21,271 nucleotides of DNA from an uncultured Clostridia bacterium (GTDB lineage Bacteria > Bacillota > Clostridia > TANB77 > CAG-508), in NCBI GenBank assembly GCA_948857205.1, contig CAQPRV010000144.1, positions 1-21,271 on the forward strand, written 5' to 3'. Position 1 is the stretch's first letter, and each line of letters starts with the position of its first letter. Shown in pieces: positions 1 to 6,850 of this stretch. Below the pieces are notes generated by a model. The model made no database searches. It was not told where the DNA came from and worked only from the letters and a program-made list of their open reading frames with translations. Position numbers and translations under genes: made by a program.

Positions 1-1
1 A

Positions 2-673
2 AGTGCACAATATGCAAAAGGAGCAAGCTATACAGAAGAAGGAAATGCAATATTATATGCAATATGGAAAGCAGTACCATCAACGGCAGCAACAAAAATA
101 ATAACTGCAAATTATGGAGAAAGTGTAAATTATAGTGCACATGGAGTAACAGATTGGAAAATATTCCATAAAGATAATACACGTGTATATATAATAACAA
201 GTGATTATTTACGAGTAAACAAAGTGCCAATAATAAATGGAATTTTAACTACTAATGCATATGGTGTTTACGGAAGTAGCAGAGATCAGTTAGTGAATAT
301 ATTAAAAGATACAACAAAGTGGAGTTCATTTGTAGATAGAATAACAGGGGCGACTGCGACAGGCTCACCAACAGCTGAATTGTTTATGGAAAGCTATAAT
401 AAAAAGCACAATATAAATTTAAATTATACAGATAGACCAACAATAGATAATACAGATACATTATATGTACCACACTCTTCTATTTATAATAGTTGTAATG
501 GCTACTGGCTGGCTTCGCCTGACGAGAGCAATGTGTGGTGTGTAGACTTTGGCGGTGATGTCAGCACCAGCACCTATCGCGACATCCGTTATGGCGTGCG
601 TCCTGTAGTTTCCCTACCATCTAGTGTCAAAGCAACAAAAGGAAGTGATGGAAAATGGACATTTTCAAATTAA
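2..673 (+). CDS. Surface protein, 3' part: InlB B-repeat end plus C-lectin-like C-terminal domain (5'-truncated)
   Basis: The frame is open from the first bases of the window, so the gene starts upstream; an internal GTG at 224 is not the start. The visible 223 residues begin with a segment reading YAKGASYTEEGNAILYAIW, which matches the end of a Listeria-Bacteroides (InlB B) repeat. Next come a short block with TDWKIFHKDNTRVYIITSDY (about residues 55-73) and a middle part of mixed composition. The C-terminal domain holds NGYWLASP at residues 166-173 and YGVRPVVSLPS near 202-212. Clostridial proteins with this ending are usually exported and often start with a pilin-like N-terminus, like the gene at the other end of this window. 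I infer an extracellular ligand-binding role, not an enzyme. Codons are A-rich except in the last 35 or so residues before GVRPVV, which are GC-rich and look diversified (see 500-611). Stop TAA at 671. Confidence 0.85.
   Translation, partial: SAQYAKGASYTEEGNAILYAIWKAVPSTAATKIITANYGESVNYSAHGVTDWKIFHKDNTRVYIITSDYLRVNKVPIINGILTTNAYGVYGSSRDQLVNILKDTTKWSSFVDRITGATATGSPTAELFMESYNKKHNINLNYTDRPTIDNTDTLYVPHSSIYNSCNGYWLASPDESNVWCVDFGGDVSTSTYRDIRYGVRPVVSLPSSVKATKGSDGKWTFSN
500..611 (+). other. Putative DGR variable region (hypervariable, GC-rich 3' end of the surface gene)
   Basis: By hand count 500-607 is about 57% G+C, while the flanking gene is near 30-35%. Read in frame, the variable-looking positions are nearly all NNC or NNT codons: GAC, AGC, AAT, TGT, GAC, GGC, GAT, AGC, ACC, AGC, ACC, TAT, CGC, GAC, ATC, CGT. 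This is the pattern left when AAC/AAT codons of a template repeat are mutated at adenines by an error-prone reverse transcriptase. The invariant frame residues (YWLASP, VW, GVRPVV) surround them, and the block sits at the C-terminus of a lectin-like domain, the usual DGR target position. The segment 591-611, covering GGCGTGCGTCCTGT, would be the constant anchor at the 3' end. No template copy or reverse transcriptase is in this window, so the assignment is inferred from codon pattern and composition. Confidence 0.6.
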
Positions 674-698
674 CCATTTTGGACAGAGAAATTTGACA
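674..698 (+). repeat. Dispersed GGGACGG-type repeat, degenerate copy 1
   Basis: Directly after the stop codon lies CCATTTTGGACAGAGAAATT followed by TGACA. It aligns with CCATTGGGGACGGAGAATTT at 20677-20696 in the same orientation, and with the reverse complement of 976-1002. The copies share a GGAC(A/G)GAG core and end in TTGACA or TTGGCA. Similar short repeats around GGGGACGG are, from memory, frequent between genes in Firmicutes and may be REP-like. This is the most diverged of the three copies here. Confidence 0.5.
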
Positions 699-795
699 AT
701 AGATATATACAAAAAGATTTTATTTAATTAAAATGATATTTTAAATTAAAAATGTATATAAAAATACATTATAAAAGAGATTATAAAAAATGGGC

Positions 796-858
796 TAAAA
801 AAAGTCCCAACGAAAAATGAGATTTGAGTTAAAATTATAACTTAAATCTCATTTTTTA
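796..858 (+). terminator. Rho-independent (bidirectional) terminator, also a dispersed repeat
   Basis: Left arm 813-830 (AAAAATGAGATTTGAGTT) pairs with right arm 839-856 (AACTTAAATCTCATTTTT) around an 8-base loop, with one G-U pair. The stem carries A and T runs on either side, so it can terminate in both directions. It ends transcription of the surface gene that stops at 673. The hairpin plus its left flank (AAAAAAAGTCCCAACG) recurs in inverted orientation at 6771-6830, so this is a repeated element as well as a terminator. The rest of 699-975 is AT-rich and non-coding. Confidence 0.8.
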
Positions 859-975
859 TAATTTAATATCTTTATTATTAAATTATTTTATATAAATAAT
901 TTATTTTAAACATAACAAAATTTGTTTATTCTTATTAATACTAACATCAAATAACTTAATATTCTAATTGGTAAT

Positions 976-1002
976 TGCCAAATTCCTCCGTCCCCATTGA
1001 CA
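976..1002 (-). repeat. Dispersed GGGACGG-type repeat, copy 2 (inverted)
   Basis: The plus strand reads TGCCAAATTCCTCCGTCCCC followed by ATTGACA. Its reverse complement matches the copies at 674-698 and 20676-20701, with indels of one base. With 674-698 it forms an inverted pair bracketing a 330-base non-coding block that contains the hairpin at 796-858. The copy ends in a perfect TTGACA, which could serve as the -35 box of the next gene. Confidence 0.6.
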
Positions 1003-1026
1003 CTTATTATTAAATTATGTTATTTT
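997..1026 (+). promoter_or_regulatory. Possible sigma-A promoter of the FGE-RCC1 gene
   Basis: TTGACA at 997-1002 is a perfect -35 consensus and lies at the edge of the dispersed repeat. TATTTT at 1021-1026 follows after 18 bases as a weak -10. The spacing to the start codon at 1101 is reasonable. The -10 match is poor and the region is AT-rich, so this is tentative. Confidence 0.35.
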
Positions 1027-1100
1027 GTTATTATATTTTTAAAGATGACTTTTTTATACAATTTTTGTACATAATATTAATATATTTAAAGGAGAAACAT

Positions 1101-3176
1101 ATGTTGAATTTTTTCAAAAACAAAAGAAAACTAAAATATATAATTGTAAGTATTATTATTGTTGCTATTATATTATTAAGTTCTATTTTATTTACAATTA
1201 TTAGCATACAAACCCAAGAAAATGATAATGCAGTTAAAATTGCAAAAGCTACTGAGGGGTATTCTTATAATAATCCATATACCCCTATAGGATTTAATCA
1301 TACTGAAGGCTCTTGGAATACTGGATATGTTATTAAAGAAACTACAACTGGAAATGAGTTTGTTTGGGTTCCTGTAAATACATCTAATCCATTAACTAGA
1401 TCTGCCTTTACTAACACCTTTTCTAGTAAAGATTTATCCATAGATGATTTGGAGAATTCATTTAATAATAGTGTACTTACATATGGTGGCTTTTATGTAG
1501 GTAGATATGAAGCTGGAATTAATTCTACTAGTAGTGGTGGTAATAATGTTGGAGTTCCTGTTTGTAAACAAGGTGCTACTGTATGGACTGGTATTAGTAG
1601 AGATAATGCTAAACTTAGTGCTGAAAAAATGTATGAAAATAATAAAGAAGTCTTTAGTTCTTTGATGAATTCATTTGCTTATGATACTATGCTTACTTGG
1701 TTAAAAACTAAAAATTATAATGTTGATACAGATAGTAGCTCTTGGGGAAATTATAGAGATAATTCTAATAGTAATGGAAATATTCAAAAATCTGGAGCCA
1801 ACAAAAATTGGATGGCTAACAATATTTATGATATAGCAGGTAATGTTTGGGAATGGACTACTGAAAACTATGGCAGTGATGAAAAGAATAAAAAAGATGC
1901 AGTTGTTAGAGGTGGTGACGCTTTGAGTAGTGGCTCTGTTCTTCCTGCTGGTACTAGAGATCATGCTTCACCAACTAGTACTTTTAATTATACTGGTTTT
2001 AGAGTGTTACTATATAGAGATGTAAATTATATAGAAAAGCCATCTGCTTTAGCAATAGCGGGTGGATACTATCACATAGCATATTTAGATAGCAATAATA
2101 TTTTATGGATGTGGGGAAGAAATACCAGTGGTGAACTTGGCATGGGAAATACAAATTCACCAGTAACAAAACCAACTTTAATAAATAGTGGTGGTATAAA
2201 ATTTAAAGAAGTTTCTCTTAAAAAATATAACTCAGTAACTAATAGTGTAATGTGTGGTGGTTTTACATTAGCGATTAGTACAGACGGATATTTATATACA
2301 TGGGGAAATAATTCTTATGGATTTTTAGGAGATAACTATTCATATGGTATAGATAAAAAAATTTCAAAACCCCAAAAAATCACAGTCAAAAATGATAAAG
2401 GAGCTGAAATAAAATTCAAAAAAATCTCAGCTGGATTTGGTTCTTCTTTAGCAATAGATACATCTGGAAATATATGGTCATGGGGATCCAATACAAACTA
2501 CAGAACAGGACTTAACAAAAATACTGGTTCTATTAAAATTCCTACACAAGTTACCTCTGGAATACAATTTAATGAAATTTCAGCAGGTTATGATCATTGT
2601 ATGGCTTTAGATGCAAGTGGCAATCTCTATACTTGGGGAGGTGGTTCAAGTTGTAAATTATGTACAGGAAATACAACTAATGTTAAGGTTCCAACAAAAG
2701 TTAACACTAACGGTATGACATTTAAAAAAATTGCAACTGGTATTAATTATAGTATGGCAATTGATAAAAATGGTGAGTTATGGGGGTGTGGAAATAATAG
2801 TGATGGACAATTAGGAAATAACTCTACTTCTCAAGTTAAAACTTTCACAAAAGATATAACTAACAAAGGAATAAAATTTAAAGATATCTTTATTAATTCA
2901 AAAACTACATTTGCAATAGATACAAGTGGTAATTTATGGGGATGGGGTTGGAATAATTATGGACAATTAGGTAACGGTTCTAGTTCAAAATCAACCTCAC
3001 CAATTCAAATTCTAGCTGGAATAAAAATAAAAAAAATTTCAGCAGGTGGACATTTTTTTATAGCAATTGCTGATAATGAGGATATATATACTTGTGGATA
3101 TAATAAATATGGACAATTAGGAGATGGATCAACTACTAACCAAAATAGACCAATCAAAATAAATCTTAGCAATTAA
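1101..3176 (+). CDS. Membrane-anchored FGE/C-lectin domain fused to seven RCC1 repeats
   Basis: The start is ATG 1101, preceded by AAAGGAG at 1088-1094; the longer frame from ATG 1017 has no ribosome binding site and overlaps the possible promoter. The product has 691 residues. A basic N-terminus (KNKRKLK) is followed by a hydrophobic anchor at about residues 14-36, so the rest should face outward. Residues about 55-305 form an FGE-sulfatase/SUMF1-type domain of C-lectin fold: GNEFVWVPV, YGGFYVGRYEAG, YDIAGNVWEWTTE, VVRGGD and GFRVLLYR. Only one cysteine is visible in it, so copper-dependent formylglycine chemistry is unlikely and a binding role is more probable. Residues about 314-691 hold seven RCC1 repeats, marked by WMWGRNTSGELG, YTWGNNSYGFLG, WSWGSN, YTWGGG, WGCGNNSDGQLG, WGWGWNNYGQLG and YTCGYNKYGQLG, enough for one closed beta-propeller. 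Codon endings shift from mostly T in the FGE half to more A in the propeller half, near 2040, which suggests a fusion of separate histories. The ligand is unknown. Confidence 0.88.
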   Translation: MLNFFKNKRKLKYIIVSIIIVAIILLSSILFTIISIQTQENDNAVKIAKATEGYSYNNPYTPIGFNHTEGSWNTGYVIKETTTGNEFVWVPVNTSNPLTRSAFTNTFSSKDLSIDDLENSFNNSVLTYGGFYVGRYEAGINSTSSGGNNVGVPVCKQGATVWTGISRDNAKLSAEKMYENNKEVFSSLMNSFAYDTMLTWLKTKNYNVDTDSSSWGNYRDNSNSNGNIQKSGANKNWMANNIYDIAGNVWEWTTENYGSDEKNKKDAVVRGGDALSSGSVLPAGTRDHASPTSTFNYTGFRVLLYRDVNYIEKPSALAIAGGYYHIAYLDSNNILWMWGRNTSGELGMGNTNSPVTKPTLINSGGIKFKEVSLKKYNSVTNSVMCGGFTLAISTDGYLYTWGNNSYGFLGDNYSYGIDKKISKPQKITVKNDKGAEIKFKKISAGFGSSLAIDTSGNIWSWGSNTNYRTGLNKNTGSIKIPTQVTSGIQFNEISAGYDHCMALDASGNLYTWGGGSSCKLCTGNTTNVKVPTKVNTNGMTFKKIATGINYSMAIDKNGELWGCGNNSDGQLGNNSTSQVKTFTKDITNKGIKFKDIFINSKTTFAIDTSGNLWGWGWNNYGQLGNGSSSKSTSPIQILAGIKIKKISAGGHFFIAIADNEDIYTCGYNKYGQLGDGSTTNQNRPIKINLSN

Positions 3177-3248
3177 ATTCTTAAATACTTAATTTAATTA
3201 AAAAACTTATAAGACTTAGTTACTAGATAATGGTTTTTAATAAAAATG

Positions 3249-3280
3249 AAAGAGCTTTCGTTGAAATGAAGGCTCTTTTA
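3249..3280 (+). terminator. Rho-independent terminator of the FGE-RCC1 gene
   Basis: AAAGAGCTTTCG (3249-3260) pairs with TGAAGGCTCTTT (3267-3278) around a six-base loop, followed by T residues. It lies 73 bases after the stop at 3176. The remaining 100 bases up to the HD gene are AT-rich with no clear promoter that I could defend. Confidence 0.8.
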
Positions 3281-3382
3281 ATAATTAAAAATGCAAAGAC
3301 TTAAAAAAATTTCTCTAATTTCTATTGAAAATAATTCTATAAATGATAAAATAACATAAAAAAAATTCAAAAGAGGAATAAT

Positions 3383-5623
3383 ATGTCTATAATAAGTAAA
3401 TTATTTAATAAAATAACAAATAAACGACTTCCTGCTCCTGAACAAAATGAACCAAGAGAGCAATATACCTATAAACAAATAATAGATTTTATGAATTCGA
3501 ATAAATATATCGAAGAATTTTATCAACAAATGGACAAAATAAATGAAATTACAAATATGTATTATCCTTCCCAAGTACATGGTATAGAACATACCTCTAG
3601 AGTTACATTCTTAGCAACAGTACTTACAAAATTAGATAACTTAGATGAACACACCCAAAAGCTAATTTTAACTTCTGCAATATTACATGACATTGGTAGA
3701 AAAAATGATAAAGAAACCAAAGAACATGGAGTAGAAGGAAAAGAAAAGGTAGAACAAGAAGGTTTACTTGCTGATTTTACAAAAAATGAAAGAAAAATTA
3801 TAGAATTTGTAGTAGAGCAACACTCATTATCAAGAGAAGAAAATGAAAAAGCTCTTAAAAAAATTCCATTTTGGCAAAGAGACAAATATTCTACAGTACT
3901 TAGCTATTTAAAAGATGCAGATGCATTAGACAGAGTACGTATAGCTAACAAAAATGCACAACTAGATCCCAGTAGATTAAGAACTAGAACCGCTAAAGAA
4001 CTCGTAAACTTTTCATATGAAAATTTTCAATACTTCCCTATAGTAGTTATGTATGAATATAAACTACATTCTTTTTCAAATGGAGATCCTATTCTTATAG
4101 AATGTGCCAAACTTGTAAGAGATTCAATAAGTTTGGATTGGATGTTACAAAATAAAGAATTTTTAAAAAATTGTTATAATAGAGGAATATTACAAAATCT
4201 GAAAAAAGATGGTATACCATTTATTGATTATCTAGAAAATAGAAACTTAATGGAGAAAACTTTTAATCAGGTATCATATGGAGATTTTGAATATTTAAGA
4301 GAAAATGGTTATAACATTACTTATCAATCCTTCTTAGAAATAGTTAGTTCCTACAAAGAAGGAACACTAGAAACTTTAAGAAATAATGGGAAATTACAAG
4401 AATTGTTCTCATATGAAACCTTTAAACAGTATGGAATGCAACAAAGTTTTAATGACAGATTAACTAATGGTGAAGAAATAGAAAAAACAGAATTATTTAA
4501 TGCAATAAATAAAAATAAAACAACTTTACTTACAAAAGAAACCTTTGACAGACAATTTATGTTATATAAAAACATGTATTCTAATCACAAAGATGCATTT
4601 GACTTATTTAATTATTGTGATATAGATATTAATTTTTCAGCTTTAGTAGGTCCTATAGAAAAAGTACAAATAAATGATTTAAACATAATTAGAGAAAAGG
4701 GTTATAACTTATCTTTAAGAGATTTAGTATTATTATCAGCTGAATTTTCACCTGAAGAATATAGAGATATTATAGATTCTAATAACGCTGAAAAATTATT
4801 TAGTTATAATCCTACTAAAGATAAAGATGGAAATAACTTTAAAAGTATATGGAGTAAAATATCAAAACAAAATCCCGAAATTTCTGAACAAGATTTTATA
4901 GATAATTATCAATTATATAAAGTAGTTGCATTATATAATGAAAATATATATTCTATACCTGAAATAAAAAATTATTCAATAAAAGAAATATATCCAGCCT
5001 TAACAAAAATACAAGAAACAGAACTTAAATTAAACCTACTAAAAAACAAAAATTTGAGATTTAATGCTCAAAATTTGTTAGATTTAATTGAATTCTCAAG
5101 AAAGACAAAAATCTTAGATAATGAAAATGAAGAAGAAAATGACAAAATAATAGGACTTCTTATTGAAAATGGCAAATGGAAAGATGACCCTAGACTTATT
5201 GAATATGTAACAAAAAAGAATAAGATATATAAAATTGAAAATATAGAAGATTTATTAAACTATAATGAATTTTGTATTAATAAGATATTAATTGATAATA
5301 ATATATCTTTAGAAGATGCAAAAAGTAATTTAATAAATTCTTTAGTAAATATAGACTGTCCAAACAAAGCATTTAGACAAGAATTAGAAGAAAACATTAT
5401 AGATGAGTTATATTATTATAAAAAATATAAAAAAGAGGAAAAAATAGCCGAAAATGTAGATAAGGAAAATGATGATTTTACTGATACAGTAATAAATAAT
5501 ATTATAAATGTTATGGATTCTACGAATATCCAAGAATTTAAGGATAAATTATATAGTTATCATAAAAATATTGAAAATTGCAATTTTAATGCACTTTTAG
5601 ATAAAACACGGTCAGGATCTTAG
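3383..5623 (+). CDS. HD-domain phosphohydrolase-like protein, N-terminal part of a frameshifted gene
   Basis: ATG 3383 follows GAGG at 3373-3376. The frame gives 746 residues but belongs to a longer protein (see 5603-5610). An HD metal-dependent phosphohydrolase domain occupies about residues 60-190: HGIEHTSRV with H66 and H70, LHDIGR with the H102-D103 pair, H115, EQHS with H147, and KDADALDRVR with D178/D180. These are the expected metal ligands, so the domain may be active on a nucleotide or another phosphoester; the substrate cannot be told from sequence. Residues about 240-746 are polar, Asn/Lys/Glu-rich and mostly helical in character, with loosely repeated motifs such as YLRENGYNITYQSFL and IREKGYNLSLRDLV that suggest a helical repeat array. 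No signal peptide or membrane segment is seen, so it should be cytoplasmic. The last five residues before the TAG (TRSGS) are probably out of frame. Confidence 0.82.
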   Translation: MSIISKLFNKITNKRLPAPEQNEPREQYTYKQIIDFMNSNKYIEEFYQQMDKINEITNMYYPSQVHGIEHTSRVTFLATVLTKLDNLDEHTQKLILTSAILHDIGRKNDKETKEHGVEGKEKVEQEGLLADFTKNERKIIEFVVEQHSLSREENEKALKKIPFWQRDKYSTVLSYLKDADALDRVRIANKNAQLDPSRLRTRTAKELVNFSYENFQYFPIVVMYEYKLHSFSNGDPILIECAKLVRDSISLDWMLQNKEFLKNCYNRGILQNLKKDGIPFIDYLENRNLMEKTFNQVSYGDFEYLRENGYNITYQSFLEIVSSYKEGTLETLRNNGKLQELFSYETFKQYGMQQSFNDRLTNGEEIEKTELFNAINKNKTTLLTKETFDRQFMLYKNMYSNHKDAFDLFNYCDIDINFSALVGPIEKVQINDLNIIREKGYNLSLRDLVLLSAEFSPEEYRDIIDSNNAEKLFSYNPTKDKDGNNFKSIWSKISKQNPEISEQDFIDNYQLYKVVALYNENIYSIPEIKNYSIKEIYPALTKIQETELKLNLLKNKNLRFNAQNLLDLIEFSRKTKILDNENEEENDKIIGLLIENGKWKDDPRLIEYVTKKNKIYKIENIEDLLNYNEFCINKILIDNNISLEDAKSNLINSLVNIDCPNKAFRQELEENIIDELYYYKKYKKEEKIAENVDKENDDFTDTVINNIINVMDSTNIQEFKDKLYSYHKNIENCNFNALLDKTRSGS
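5603..5610 (+). other. Frameshift site joining the two parts of the HD-domain gene
   Basis: The first frame reads TTA GAT AAA then ACA CGG TCA GGA TCT TAG. Skipping one base of the AAAA run (5603-5606) continues as CAC GGT CAG GAT CTT AGT, coding LDKHGQDLSTLSKHDLIDELN-like sequence directly into the downstream frame. That frame is blocked upstream by TAG at 5598, so the overlap is tight. With one base removed the whole gene 3383-6740 is 1,119 codons including the stop. No Shine-Dalgarno sequence precedes the downstream ATG. It could be a true +1 mutation, an assembly error in a homopolymer, or less likely a programmed shift. Confidence 0.75.
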
Positions 5624-5672
5624 TACACTATCGAAACATGACTTAATAGATGAATTAAATAAAACAAAAAAA

Positions 5673-6740
5673 ATGCTAGATAGTATAGAAAATGCAGAAG
5701 TAAAATATAAAGGGGAAAATATACCTGTTAAAGTATTACAAGGTCAAGACTTTATATTATCAATGACAACTGCTATGCCAAACTGTAGCAAAATTAGTAA
5801 AGTTAAATTAGGGATGGATAAATCAAAAATAAAATCTAATATGCTTAATAGAACACTAAATTCAAACAATAGATGCACTTCAATAATAAGCAATAAAATG
5901 TTAGCACATTCTATGTCTGCTATTCAAGATGATGAACTAAAATATGCATATGTTCCAGAAAATATTTCTCAAGTTTCTATACAAGGTAAACATGATTTAT
6001 CAACAACCAAAAAGAAAGATATTTATGGAAATGAACAAAGAGTTACAAATAGGTCAACTCAGAATCGTACAACAAAGGATTTAATAAACTGTACAACAGA
6101 AGAACATAATGAAACAGTCTTAAACAATGTGTATCCTAGGTATATACTTTGCTTTGATAAAATTTCAGAGGTAGCAGTACAAAAGTACAAAATGTTAAAA
6201 AAACAATATTTAGAAGAAGGTATTGATCAAAAAATAGAATTATTGTTAGTACCTGGAAAGAGTATATACATTCCTAAGATAGAACAAAGCCTAGATGAAA
6301 ATTTAAATTATATAAATAAAGAAATTGAAGAAACTGGTACAATTTCTCAAGAGACTATAGATAGCTTTTTTAACATAAGAGAAAATAATATAACTCTTCA
6401 AACTGTTCAGTCTATTAATTCCACTTCATATAGAGATGATGTATGGAATCCAGAGAAAAATTCTAATCAATTAACTAAATTATTAGATGTATTAAATTCA
6501 GTTGCAACAGTTATTCCACAAGAACATATTAGTAAAGTCTATTCACAAATAAATTTCTTATTAGACCGAAAAGATAGAACATCAATAAATGGTACTAGAT
6601 TTTATGACCATTGCTATTCACAGTCAATTGATATTAAAAAATTAGAAATTATTAAAGAAATTTTAGATAATAGATTAGATAATAATATAAATATAAATCC
6701 AAATAAAATTGAAAAAAGTTCAGAAAACTATCAACTCTAA
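5673..6740 (+). CDS. C-terminal part of the frameshifted HD-domain protein
   Basis: The first ATG in this frame is 5673, but coherent coding begins at 5607 and no ribosome binding site precedes the ATG. It is best read as the last 377 or so residues of the gene starting at 3383. I do not recognise a named domain. Visible blocks are ENIPVKVLQGQDFILSM near the start, RCTSIISNKMLAHSM (about residues 67-81), INCTTEEHNETVLNNVYPRY (about 138-157) and ILCFDKI followed by a helix and IELLLVPGKSIYIPKIEQ. The last block has the look of an alternating alpha/beta domain. The end (after about residue 270) is helical, Asn/Lys-rich and soluble. The next feature downstream is a terminator shared with the convergent giant gene. 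If the frame break is real, this part is probably not translated efficiently. Confidence 0.7.
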   Translation: MLDSIENAEVKYKGENIPVKVLQGQDFILSMTTAMPNCSKISKVKLGMDKSKIKSNMLNRTLNSNNRCTSIISNKMLAHSMSAIQDDELKYAYVPENISQVSIQGKHDLSTTKKKDIYGNEQRVTNRSTQNRTTKDLINCTTEEHNETVLNNVYPRYILCFDKISEVAVQKYKMLKKQYLEEGIDQKIELLLVPGKSIYIPKIEQSLDENLNYINKEIEETGTISQETIDSFFNIRENNITLQTVQSINSTSYRDDVWNPEKNSNQLTKLLDVLNSVATVIPQEHISKVYSQINFLLDRKDRTSINGTRFYDHCYSQSIDIKKLEIIKEILDNRLDNNININPNKIEKSSENYQL

Positions 6741-6770
6741 AATAATATTAGTTAAACATTTAATATTTAG

Positions 6771-6830
6771 AAAATGAGATTCAAGTTAAAATTATAACTT
6801 AAATCTCATTTTTCATTAGGACTTTTTTAA
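6771..6830. terminator. Bidirectional terminator between convergent genes, inverted copy of 796-858
   Basis: AAAATGAGATTCAAGTT (6771-6787) pairs with AACTTAAATCTCATTTT around AAAATTAT. It lies between the ends of the HD gene (6740, plus) and the giant gene (6851, minus) and can serve both. Read on the minus strand, it continues into AAAAAAGTCCTAATGAAAAA, matching 797-817. The two elements therefore form a roughly 60-bp inverted repeat pair with few differences, bracketing 859-6770. Confidence 0.78.
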
Positions 6831-6850
6831 ATCCTTTTATTAATTAACTA

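Noticed and set aside
1017..1100. A 28-residue extension of the FGE-RCC1 protein from ATG 1017
   Set aside because: No ribosome binding site is present there, it overlaps the candidate promoter, and ATG 1101 has AAAGGAG at ideal spacing.
1701..1964. Minus-strand 87-codon frame inside the FGE domain, and similar ones inside the HD gene
   Set aside because: Antisense shadows of well-supported genes, with no start signals of their own.
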